This document shows positions 24,659-35,800 of a stretch of 64,000 nt of DNA, piece after piece (position 1 is the first letter of the stretch; every line of letters starts with the position of its first letter). Below the pieces are notes generated by a model, which saw only the letters and a program-made list of their open reading frames with translations, was not told the DNA's origin and searched no databases. Position numbers and translations under genes: made by a program. The stretch comes from Pristionchus mayeri (Eukaryota > Nematoda > Chromadorea > Rhabditida > Neodiplogasteridae), in assembly GCA_036245805.1 (NCBI GenBank), contig BTRK01000006.1, positions 35,344,901 through 35,408,900 on the forward strand, given 5' to 3'.

Positions 24659-25539
24659 TTGGGGTGTCCGGAAAGTTCGTATAATTTTTTGTTTTTATTT
24701 TTTATTCAATGCTTTACAATTCTCAGTGACCAATGTATGCCCCCTTCTTTCTCACTACCTCCCTTCAGCGATTGGGCAGGGTCTCGATTCCTCTCTTCCA
24801 GAATGCGGGTTTCTTCGAGACCGCCCAGTTCACGAAAGCCCTCACAACTTCATCTCGATTCTTGAACTTCTTTCCTTTGCAGAAGTCAGAGAGAGAGCGG
24901 AAGCAGTGGTAGTCACATGGGGAGAGATCCGGGGAATACGGTGGATGGGGAATCCTCTCGATCTTCAGCTCGTCCATTTTCTTCTGGGTCATCTTCGCTC
25001 GATGTGGGCGAGCATTGTCCATCAGAAGAAGAATTTTGCCCTGGTTCAGGAGTCTGGGAGGGACTCTGATCGCGACTTCTTCCAGTTGTTCAGAGAAGAG
25101 GTCGGCATTGATGGCGGTTCCAGTAGGAAGGATCTCTTATTAGATCGGAACAAGTAATGATAGAAAGAATCAGTGAATTTCCTCATTTTCTTCAAGGGAA
25201 CGGGTTTGTGCTTCGCATCGGTGTCGAAACACTGTTGTCTCTTCGCTGGGTTATTATACATGATTCACTCCTCGCACATGTCTATTATGGAATCTGTTCA
25301 TCGAAGATCCGATCTACGATGGAGCGATTTCCGACAGTAATTCAACACAACTGTATCAAAATATCGGATATACTTCACCACTTCAACAAGTGTAGAAACT
25401 ACGAGACTGATCCAACCCACATCCCACTTAACGTCAGAGTGACGCAATACATTGTTGACAAACAGATTGCGCAATCACTGCATTTGATCGCGAACTGACT
25501 TTTTTCCGAAGCATTATGCGAACTTTCCGGACACCCCAA
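24659..25539 (-). mobile_element. Internally deleted mariner copy
   Basis: 881 bp with TTGGGGTGTCCGGAAAGTTC ends in inverted orientation and TA on both sides. The left 430 bp are nearly identical to the intact copy at 26620-27860, including MDNARPHRAKMTQKKMDEL on the minus strand (24765-25022). The N-terminal half of the transposase is missing and the remaining frames are broken. It keeps both ends, so it could be moved by a transposase made elsewhere. Confidence 0.88.
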
Positions 25540-26512
25540 TAGTAAGATTTTTCACATAGTAATTCACAGTGGTGCATGGCGTGATGGGTGGTGCTCAAGT
25601 GCAGTGGCGGATTCTCTGGTTTAGTAAAATTCACCGTCGTATGTGGTGTAGTGTGCACGGTATTCTACGGTATTCATAAGTCTGACCCTCGGAATAATGG
25701 TTGACCCAATAAAACTAGTAGCATAATGAAAGATCAACGCCCAAAGTTCACGTTTTGAAAGTCAACGTCCGCAGCCACTAAATGAAAATCTTTTGAAAGT
25801 AATGTTCTGCATTACGATAATGCAAAGACGAGGATGGAAGTGCAGTTCCGCTTAATCGACCCCCCCCCTTACAGGCATACGCGACGTTCACACTCGCGCT
25901 CTTGCATACACCGGGTCATCTCCTCGCGTTGTGCTCTAACTTTGCCGGGTTCGAAAGAGTAGAGATTTAGAGTGAGAGAGGGGCGGAGCTTGTAATCCAG
26001 TGAGAACAGTGTAGTGAGGGTTAGCCAGCCCGCTATCTCTCTCTTGTCTGAAGCGAGCCCGTAAACCTCGAATTGCCAAGACTAAGAAATAGATTCTGAC
26101 ACGTCCATGTAGTGAACGATCAGCAGAAACCGAGAGACATATCCTCAAAAGATTGTCACGAAACTGTCAGATTTTTCCAGATCTGTTGTTATTTCTCGTT
26201 TACCGCTTGAGGAAATTGCTATTCGAAAATATTCGAAAAGAAACAAACAAAATCATAATTTTCAAAATATTTTTTATTACTTGATTTAAAATTGAAAATA
26301 TTCAATTAATTCTACGCGTTGATACCCAGACGACCCTTTTCTACTGCAAAAGCTTGTTCCATAATCGTCCTGTTGATCTAGTGTGTCGATTGATTAGTAA
26401 CGCGATATACAAAGAGCAGTGTACACGTATTTAAGTGCCGCTTCCTTCATTGATTGCGCACTTTGCCCCAGTGATTCACACCTTTTATCTCCTTCTTCGT
26501 GTGAGAGAAGAG
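25540..26512. other. 5' flank of the desaturase gene
   Basis: Likely promoter region of the desaturase. It contains a C-run near 25861. No coding sequence can be supported. Confidence 0.4.
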
Positions 26513-29500
26513 ATGTACGACGACAACAAGGTTCATCATGTGGATGATCAAATTAACTGCTACCTTGCACCTGAATTCAAGGAGATGGAGAAAATGGAAG
26601 AGGAAGCGAAGAAGGTAAATTGGGGTGTCCGGAAAGTTCGTATAATTTTTTGTTTTTATTTTTTATTCAATGCTTTACAATTCTCAGTGACCAATGTATG
26701 CCCCTTCTTTCTCACTACCTCCCTCCAGCGATTGGGCAGGGTCTCGATTCCTCTCTTCCAGAATGCGAGTTTCTTCGAGACCGCCCAGTTCACGAAAGCC
26801 CTCACAACTTCATCTCGATTCTTGAACTTCTTTCCTTTGCAGAAGTCAGAGAGAGAGCGGAAGCAGTGGTAGTCGCATGGGGAGAGATCCGGGGAATACG
26901 GTGGATGGGGAATCCTCTCGATCTTCAGCTCGTCCATTTTCTTCTGGGTCATCTTCGCTCGATGTGGGCGAGCATTGTCCATCAGAAGAAGAATTTTGCC
27001 CTGGTTCAGGAGTCTGGGAGAGACTCTGATCGCGACATCTTCCAGTTGTTCAGAGAAGAGGTCGGCATTGATGCTGGTGCCAGGGGCGAGGATCTCCCAG
27101 TAGATGGGACCGAGCACTGAGAAGAAGAAGCAGAGGAGTTCCTTCTTTCCGTGCTCTTCCTTCTTCGGGACGGGCGTGGGCTTCTCATCTGCATCCACCC
27201 ATTGCAGTCTCCTCACAGGGTTATCGTACGTGATCCACTTCTCATCTGTAGCGATGATGGAATTGACCCATCGAAGATTGGATCTACGATGGAGTAATTC
27301 CCGACAGACTTGAACACGATTTTTCAGCTGTTCGGGGGAGAGGTCATGGGGAATCACTTGTGGGAGTTTCGCCTTCTTCCCAGATCGATGGAGGATATCG
27401 GACACCGTTGATCTGGGAGTACCAGTATCCTTCTTCAACTCACGCACACTGGCCATGGGCTTGCGCTTCAGTGTGCGGAGAACGAGAGGCTGATGGAGGG
27501 AGGGAGGGCGTCCAGAGCGGGGTTGATCATCGAGACCAAACTCCCCTTTCTTGAAGCGGGAGAACCACTTATAGCAGAAGGGTATGGAGGGGGCGTCAGC
27601 TCCTTCCGACTGGGCCAGGGCAGAGTGGGCCTCCTTCACGGATCGGCCAAGACGGTAGTAATGAAGTAAAACTACTCGGAGGTAGAGATGGGAGTCCATC
27701 ACAAGAATCAATGTAGCAACTAGGAGACTGATTAAATCCTCTCACTACTCAACGTCAGAATGATGCAATACATTGTTGACAAACAGATTGCGCAATCACT
27801 GCATTTGATCGCGAACTGACTTTTTTCCGAAGCATTATACGAACTTTCCGGACACCCCAATAATTCTGCAGAACCTATACTTTCTCATTTCTGTGAAGTT
27901 ACTTTTAATTACAGTGCCACACAATTTCCGAGGGGGGGGGGGGGCAGCGAGAGTAACATCAGGCAACCCGGGTTCGGGGCTGTTCAAGATACCGAATAAT
28001 CATACGGCGAAAAATGATGCATTTCATGTATTGTGAAGAGGGGAAAATTCAGCCTGAAATCAAGGGTGGCCAGATGAGACTCTCGGGGATGCAGCGCCCC
28101 ATTTTTCGGGGGAGGACTCTACCACATTTTATTTTCAATTATAAGGGGAATATTTGAGAGTAAGTACAAGATGGAAATCATCTGGAAGAATGTAGTGATG
28201 CTCATTGTTCTTCACATCGTCGCCCTGGTGGGAGTATACCATGCATTCACGGAAGCGAAATGGAGAACACTATCTTTCAGTAAGATTTTGAATTCTCTCC
28301 CACTGAGTCTGATCCACGAACAGCATTATTTCAGATGTTCGTAGATATAACTCCATCCACCCAGAAAACTAAATGTTTACTTTGCTAATTCCAGTGTTCT
28401 GGATAACCATGTACGCCGGAACCTCAATCACGGGGGGTGCTCATCGAATGTGGTCCCATAAGGCATACAAGGTATCATGCAAGCAGTAGTCATTACTGAA
28501 AAGACTTTTTCAGGCCAATTTTTGGGTCCGAGTCTACTATATGATCGGAACCACCATTTCCATGCAGGTACCCTGACGAACTGTACATTTAAATATACAT
28601 TTCCGAATCAATACTCTACGGAATTTCATTAATATGCTATTGAAGAACGACGTGATCGACTGGGCTCGAGACCATCGCGCCCACCACAAATGGTCCGACA
28701 CTGATGCTGACCCTCACAATATCAAGCGCGGTTTCTTCTTCGCTCACATGGGCTGGCTAATGTGCAGAAAGCATCCCAAGGTCAACATTTCCATTATGCA
28801 GCATCTCGTGTTCCATAAGAGCCCGTTTGCGTAATAAGAAAAAACATCTGAGTTTCGCATGGCATAACACGGGTCTCTTGTAAGAATGCAGGAACGCTGG
28901 CTACTAGAAATATTTTACGTCACAGAATTCGATTATATTTGGTCTATGTACAATATTGGGGGTCAGAAGAAGGCCAATTCACTCGGTTCGGTGAAATCTG
29001 CACATTATCGATTTTTATGATCTACATCTTCCAATTGACATATTTTAGTCAGTTTTCATCGTAGAGGGCACTTTTTGTACTCATTTTGCTCGTAATGACG
29101 AGCTCTACAAAAGTGTAAGCAACGTCCAAAACGAGGGAAGTTGTTTTCACAGCCATTTCATCGGAAAACCGATTTTCATGTCGAGAAATCGGTCGTATTT
29201 CGACCTGTACCTTAACTTCCAATGAGTTTTATTGCTTCTATGGATTCTACTGACAAAATCAGTGGGGGAATACGTTGAGCATCTTTCATATAACTGGCTT
29301 CCCGATATTGATTTACTAAGTAAGTTCCCGGACATAGCCCATTTTTGCCCAAAACAGTCTTTTGGTTGTATTTCACTTCAAAGTGCTCCAATCAAGATTT
29401 TTATGAAATGAAATCGAAAGCTCTTTTTGAGACGGAGAAAACTGTTTCTGAGCATCACAGCTCAAAAGTCACAGGTTTTCGAGTTATTCGACGATAAAGC

Positions 29501-32329
29501 CTGTTCTTGGATAAAAATACTAATAATATCGATTTTCTGGCTTACTATACCAATATCCCAATTGTTTTTATTCTTCCGATGGAATCTCCAAACAAAATAA
29601 GGGGGTGTCTATGTTGACCATTTGTCATATATCTGTCCTCCCACTAGGGATTTACTATGGGGGAATTATCGACGTTAAAAAATAACCAAGTCCGGAAACT
29701 TCGATAACCCCCTAGTAAAACCCTAGTGGGAGGACAGAAATAGGAAAAATTGTCAACATAGACACCCACTCATTTTGTGTGGAGATTCCAGCGAAGGAAT
29801 AAAAACGATTGGGTGATTGGTATAGGAAGCCAGAAAATCGATACTATTAGTATTTTTATCCAAGAACAGGCTTTATCGTCGAATAACTCAAAAACGGGTG
29901 ATTTTTGAGCTGTGTTGATCCGTAACAGTTTTCTCCGTCTCAAAAAGAGCTTTCGATTTCATCTTATAAAAATCTTGATTGGAGCACTTTGAAGTGAAAT
30001 ACAACCAAAAGACTGTTTTGGGCAAAAATGGGCTATGTCCGGGAACTTACTTAGTAAATCAATATCGGGAAGCCAGTTATATGAAAGATGTTCAACGTAT
30101 TCCCCCACTGATTTTGTCGGTAGAATCCATAGAAGCAATAAAACTCATTGGAAGTTAAGGTACAGGTCGAAATACGACCGATTTCTCGACATGGAAATCG
30201 GTTTTCCGATGAAATGGCTGTGAAAACAAGCTCGTCATTACGAGCAAAATGAGTACAAAAAGTGCCCTCTACGATGAAAACTGACTAAAATATGTCAATT
30301 GGAAGAGGTAGATCATAAAAATCGATAATGTGCAGATTTCACCGAACCGAGTGGATTGACCTTCTTCTGACCCCCAATAATATCCATGAACCAAGTTTAA
30401 TCAACATCTGAGATACAAAATATTTTCTAGTAGCCAAACGAGTAAGTTTTCCTACACTTTTACAGGAGACCCGTGATAAAAGATTGTGAATGTTCGTGTA
30501 AGTGAAATCAGACCAAGATCCAGCCTATTGACCCGGCCTTTGATCTACCCCGAATCTCGCATTGTCTTCCTCGGCCGGTTGTTATTCCAATGGAGAAGGG
30601 AAGGGGTCAAGACAATGAGAGACTCGGGGTAGATCAAAGGCCGGGTCAATAGACTGGATCTTGGTATGATTTCACTTACACGAACATTCACTATCTTTTA
30701 TGCCATGCGAAACTCAGATGTTTTTTCTCATTTTCGACTTCAGATTAAATTTTTTCTCGTCAGTCCGGTCCGATATGTATTACTTTCGCAGAACATATTT
30801 TAGTCTACGAAAAGTTATGTTTTAATAATTTGTTTTTGAAAATCACAAAAAATAAACTGGACAGGAGTGATCACCATCAAAAACTGTACTGGAAACAATT
30901 TTTCGATATTTTTAGCGATATCGGGCAAGGTTGTATTCCAGAAAAACCGAAAACGACGTGACGTCGTCTGGCCTCAACGAGAACTTTACGAGCAAAATGA
31001 ATATGCGCATCGTTTTCAGCACCATTGAAAGCCCCAAAACACATAATTTCAGAAAATTGAAATTTTTTGCAATGCCAACAATTGTCCGATTCTTACGCAA
31101 ACGGGCTCATAACTTTCACAATAGTCCAATTTGAGGTCAAAGAAATGGGCTCGAAGATCGACCTTTCTGACCTCGAGGCCGACCCTGTCCTTGCCTTCCA
31201 AAGCAGGTTCACGTTGAAATTTTATATTGTTTATATTATTAATATATTAAAATTCACGATTAAGAGGTTGGGCTCGTAACTGAGGGTTTTGGGAGCACGT
31301 AAGAATGTTGGTCAAAGGGGTGTGTGAAAGGAAGAGCCGGTGATCTGCATCTCTGAGAGCACTCTCATCAAATCGGTCGCAGACACTACCCTCTGCTGGT
31401 GCTTCTCTGTGTTCTCTTCCTCATGGCGGTGCCAGTCTACTTCTTCGGAGAGAGCGTCAAGGTCGCCTTCACCGTCTGCGTCGTCTTCAGACTCGTCTGG
31501 CAACTGCACGGAACGTGGTAAGCGAGCACTCTCGATGGCCGTGACGGCGACGGAGTTGCTCGAATTTGCATAGCGTCCAACCAATTTCAATGGTTCGAGA
31601 AATTGCTCATTGGAACCAAAATTTTTAGGCCTATTCAATGCGGCGAAACAAAAGAACCATGAGAAAGGTAGGAACGAAAAAAATTTTAAAAAATGATTCA
31701 TGAGATTCGAAGCAAGGCGTCCTATAGTAGTTATGGTCAGAAATAAATGAATTTAAAAAAATGATTTTAAATGAATATATAAATCGGGCCAGGGCAAGGA
31801 ATCATCTAATAAATGTATTTGGACGATATTATTTTGCAAACTGTCCAAGGTTTTAGTGAGTAATATAAAGATGCTCTTTGTGAGGGTGATCAATTCGGTC
31901 TCTCATTCTTTCGGCTACCATCCATTCGATAAGGAGATCACGCCGACAGACCATCCCGTCACTGCATTCTTCATATTCGGAGAGGGATGGCACAACTACC
32001 ATCATACATTCCCACAGGTACTTCTTTCCTCCAACGACCGTACTATGGTTATTAATTTTAGTGGTAGCAAAATAATTTAACAATTATTGATTCAGGACTA
32101 CCGTACATCTGAGTATATGTGGAGCATGAACGTGACTGCCTTGATTATTGATTTCTTCGCGTCGATGGGATGGGTGTGGGACAGGAAGAGAATGAGCAAA
32201 GAGGTTTCTGCTTGATCATTAATGATTTTTTTAAGTTGTCGTCTCACCCATAAATCGCAGGCAATCGAGCGTCAGAAGACAGTGAAGGGCGACCATTCGA
32301 GACCTCTTTCGGCTGCGCACGATTACTGA
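26513..32329 (+). CDS. Delta-9 acyl-CoA (stearoyl-CoA type) desaturase
   Basis: Ten exons give 332 residues, like nematode FAT-5/6/7 proteins: 26513-26614, 28165-28279, 28395-28471, 28514-28567, 28646-28780, 31136-31206, 31383-31517, 31885-32017, 32096-32203, 32261-32329. All phases agree. The ER enzyme places a cis double bond in saturated acyl-CoA using a di-iron centre and cytochrome b5. The three histidine boxes are intact: HRMWSH (89-94), HRAHH (126-130) and HNYHH (266-270), plus the NSVSHSFGYHPFD site. There is no fused cytochrome b5 domain. Intron 1 contains an intact mariner only five bases after the donor. Intron 5 (28781-31135) contains a nested palindrome and a half foldback ending close to exon 6. 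No coding damage is seen, so the gene looks functional if these introns splice correctly. Confidence 0.94.
26620..27860 (-). mobile_element. Apparently intact mariner transposon in desaturase intron 1
   Basis: 1241 bp with matching ends (TTGGGGTGTCCGGAAAGTTC) in inverted orientation, carrying one uninterrupted transposase gene. TA follows the right end, while the left neighbour reads AAA, so one copy of the target duplication seems changed. It lies between the GTAAA donor of desaturase exon 1 and exon 2. Confidence 0.93.
26656..27711 (-). CDS. Mariner transposase, D,D34D
   Basis: A 351-residue transposase, close to the usual mariner length of about 345-350. It cuts and inserts mariner DNA at TA sites. 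The N-terminal half has a helix-turn-helix region with FGLDDQPRSGRP (about 58-69) and a VIPHDLSPEQ linker, the counterpart of the WVPHEL motif (about 119-128). The catalytic aspartates are D156 (ATDEKW), D245 (MDNARPH) and D280 (PDLSPCD), with 34 residues between the last two. No stop or frameshift interrupts it. The first ATG is at 27711; an ATG at residue 5 may be the real start. Transcription runs opposite to the host gene. Confidence 0.92.
   Translation of the reverse strand: MILVMDSHLYLRVVLLHYYRLGRSVKEAHSALAQSEGADAPSIPFCYKWFSRFKKGEFGLDDQPRSGRPPSLHQPLVLRTLKRKPMASVRELKKDTGTPRSTVSDILHRSGKKAKLPQVIPHDLSPEQLKNRVQVCRELLHRRSNLRWVNSIIATDEKWITYDNPVRRLQWVDADEKPTPVPKKEEHGKKELLCFFFSVLGPIYWEILAPGTSINADLFSEQLEDVAIRVSPRLLNQGKILLLMDNARPHRAKMTQKKMDELKIERIPHPPYSPDLSPCDYHCFRSLSDFCKGKKFKNRDEVVRAFVNWAVSKKLAFWKRGIETLPNRWREVVRKKGHTLVTENCKALNKK
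28839..30727. repeat. Long foldback element in desaturase intron 5
   Basis: Arms of about 830 bp flank a short centre near 29685. Ends read AAACATCTGAGTTTCGCATGG and its complement. Internal landmarks such as GACATAGCCCATTTTTGCCC appear in both arms. The right arm is interrupted by a second element at 30479-30698. The frames at 29147-29335 and 30035-30223 are the same arm sequence seen twice, not genes. Confidence 0.92.
30479..30698. repeat. Small foldback nested in the larger one
   Basis: Arms of about 95 bp (AAAGATTGTGAATGTTCGTG and complement) around a short loop, with TA at both borders. The outer arm sequence (ACCCGTG...TTATGCCATG) is continuous in the left arm but split here, so this insertion came later. 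Confidence 0.85.
30930..31112 (+). repeat. Half foldback arm upstream of desaturase exon 6
   Basis: Resembles one arm of the 18449-19466 element (GACGTGACGTCGTCTGG, then GATTCTTACGCAAACGG). It ends about 25 bp before exon 6 and so supplies most of the acceptor-side sequence of intron 5. Confidence 0.65.
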
Positions 32330-32856
32330 AGATGCTTACTACTTCGTTCCCTTTGCTTATGTTGATCGATTTATTTCATTCGAAGGCGCTGCAGCGCCGA
32401 TTACCATTTACACATAATTGTAGGAAACAGTTATTTGCTTTGAACCACAATGTTCCGACTTTCATTCCTTCATAAATTCATGTATTGTCATGACGTCGAT
32501 GTTCATTAGTATAATTTCCTAAAGACAAATCAGTGAAATATTTCTCCCTTTCCTTACTCCGTATTGCTTTCGTGGAATAAATCTACAGTGTTCAATGTTT
32601 TTAAAATTTCGCAATATCAATGTCGTCATTGCCTTTTCAGTCATAGCCTTTCCGATGCCTTGTTTCCACTAAAAAAAACTCGAAAATTGCAAAAAAATTT
32701 CCCATTCAGTTGCCAAATGCCGCACAACACTGAACCAAAACATAGTAGGTAACAATTTATAAAAAAATATAATTAAAAATCGCTATAACTATTTGAAAAA
32801 TTTGAAATCGTGAATGGTTGTATTAGGATCATCCCGATTCTGGGCACTGTGCCCAG
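32330..32856. other. Spacer between desaturase and first FAR (convergent)
   Basis: 3' ends of two convergent genes. An AATAAA at 32575-32580 may be the desaturase poly(A) signal. The rest is AT-rich and unassigned. Confidence 0.45.
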
Positions 32857-35800
32857 CTATTCTTGTCGAGGTTTGAGTGGCTCTCCCATTGCGTGCTCTA
32901 CTCTCTTCCTGTATGCTTCGATTGAGGGAATGCCTGAGAGTTAACTCTATGGAAGATAGAGTCGCGAGTGGTACCTCTCGGTCGGTACGTGAAGACGGAG
33001 CAATAGCAGTAGATAATGAGAGTGAGAGGAAGAAAGATCTGCCATGCCCTCGCACTCCTCAATTTCATACTTGTGTAACTCTTCCTATTTTCAAATGTGC
33101 AAGGATTGCATTTATTTTCATCCTCACACGTTAATTGAGTTGTTGCAAAGTCACCAGCAAGATGCAATAACGATTGTGAATTCATAGATTCCAGACTCAC
33201 TCAGGGTGCAATAGGCTGCATACAGAGGAGCAGAGGAGAAAGATGATCATCAAGTCTTTCAGCTGATGCCTAAAAACAATTTTACTCTGTTCTGTTATAC
33301 GAAGAGGCCAACGATGCATTTATGCATATGCGAATCTCACTTACAATTTGACTTTCAATCTTGCATTTCGCAGTTTTTTGCTATCGACGATGTTGTCTCT
33401 CATCAGAAACACCTACAACGCGTAATGTATCCAGATTTCCATTTAAATGGGAAAACAAAAAAAAAGAAATATACCTTGATTCCCATCTGTAGGTCGACTA
33501 TGTAGTTATTCCAGTTTATTTTGTTGATTTCGATATCAAAGGTCTGCAGGAATTCACTGTTCTCTTTCAATGAAATGTGGTGCCACATGTAAAATGATTG
33601 ACCGGTATTTTCTGATTAGGAAAACGCATGCACATCTAATTTCTCAGAAATTGGAAACATCATTCCAGTATATAGATTGTACAAGAGATTTCTGGCCTTC
33701 TTGTCTTCCTCCGTCATCATTTCCCGCAAGAGCACGATATTGCCCGTCTTGAAGGTGTATCCCGTGAGGAACTTCTGCAGTACGACGTACGTCTCCCCGA
33801 TTCGTCGGTATAGTCGACTCCAGCTGAATAACGTGATCGATGATGAACAGTTTATTCCTTATTTTTCTATCTGCGGATCTTTAGTTCTGTGTATCACAAA
33901 GCTGCATAGATGCGCTACCATGTTCCTAATAGGTTCACTTCAAGAATAAATTGTTCTTGTTCTAATTGTTCGATTTAATTGTTCTTGCTCACAATGGCTT
34001 CTTTCCGAGGAGTGCTCCGATGTGGTCGAGTGCTGGTCCGAGGTATCTCTCCCTCATTTGGTGCATTGCTCTCTCTACTGTGTCTGAGCCCATCGGAGAG
34101 AAAGAAGGAGTACTGATCACATTCTCGAATGGGTACTTCATCGCGCACTATAAATAAATTATTAGTTGAATGTTCAATGAGGTAAACACATCAGACTGTA
34201 CATGAACTTGTGGGCAATGGAAACCGAAGCATTTCCGAGAGAGTCACAAAACGATAGCGGCGATTCACGAATGGCCTTTTTGAAATTTGCTTCTCAGATT
34301 ATTGCTGTTTTGTCATTTCTTATGATCGAATCGTTGGATTTCCCTCACCTCAATAGCACTCGGCCGAACATTTCCGAATATGAAGGGGTTGAGAGTAGAT
34401 GAATTGCAATGAACGATGGGGACAGTTCTATTGCTGGTAAAATTATAATTAAAAGTATACCGCATTTTCCAATTTTTAAAAATCCGTCTAGCAAAGAAAC
34501 CGCAAAAGTATTACTCGTTCCCGAATAAATCTGAATTCAACATTTTCAAGGGCTGCCAAAAAGTAGCCTATACGCGTTTTCAAAAGTTGCGATAATTGCT
34601 TCCTAAGAACCTAAAATGACTTATCAAAATAATAAGGTTAACCAAGTAAAATCCGCCCGCTCGGTTCCTAAAATAGTGATCGAAATGAAGAAATACCCGA
34701 GGAGCTGTATCGTAGCGCAACAGGTTGCACGCTTGCTTTGTCTTTTGTAAGTCGTGGGTTCGAACTCTGTCGAATGCAAGACCTTTTTGCACATTTTTTC
34801 AATACTTCATTGTTGATCTAAAAATTATGCGTTCACTGAAATACCTGTACTGTGAAAGTATTTCTGCTAACCGATTGAATTTCAAGGGTACTTCGTCGGA
34901 TGAGAACCTTCCCGATGATGTCCACAAAACGTTTTTTCTAGAATTTTCACAGGATGTTTAATCGCTGTCATGAAAGGGGACATCAGTCAAGGTGCCATCT
35001 TTAGATCAACAATGAAGTATTGAAAAAAATGTGCAAAAAGGTCTTGCATCCGACAGAGTTCGAACACACGACTTACAAAAGACAAAGAAAGCGCGCAACC
35101 TGCTGCGCTACGATACTGTTCTTTGAACATTTCTTCATTTCGATCACTATTTTGGGAACCGAGCGGGCGGATTTTACGTTGTGAGCCTTATTATTTTAAT
35201 ACGTCATTTTAGCTTCTTAGGAAGCAATTATCGTAACTTTTGAAAACCCATTAGGGCTACTATTTGGGAGCCCTTCAAAACGTTGAATTCGGATTTATTC
35301 GGGAAGGAGTAATACTTTTGCGGTTCTTGTAAGGATGTGTACCCGGTGGAAAGGCGATACGCGGCACATGCAATCATGGAGCTGGATACTATATCAACTG
35401 GAATGGCATCTAGACGAGCACGAAGATCTAGTGGAAGACGAGCGATTGCTCCAGTTCCCAGCTGATATAATTTGGTTGTGCAAAAGTTTTGGGGTCCAAA
35501 CTTGATATAAAATGAGAAAAACGCGTAAAAGTTGATTGGAAACATACAGCTGCGAGCATGGCGGAAATTCCCTGGAAGGCGTCTGCCCATCCTGGGATGC
35601 CGTCCTTCCAGATTCCACCGATAATCGAGGGACGGAAGATGAGAGAAGGAAGGTCAGCCGCATCTCTCACCACGATATGCTCAATGGAATTAAGTGATCA
35701 TTCATATTTTAATCAGTTCAGCTGGTTAAACATCAGGTCCTTGTATACATTCCTATTTGAATTCAGTTAAAATAATCTATTACTTCAGCGAGACACTTAG

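Noticed and set aside
24624..25157. 177-codon plus-strand frame, and a 166-codon one at 26620-27120
   Set aside because: Antisense shadows of mariner transposase; the real coding strand is minus.
29147..30223. Matching 62-codon frames in opposite directions
   Set aside because: Again the arms of the foldback in desaturase intron 5, not a gene pair.
34700..34775. Functional tRNA gene in the left foldback arm
   Set aside because: Box A and B are present but the acceptor and anticodon stems do not pair well, and it is part of a repeat.
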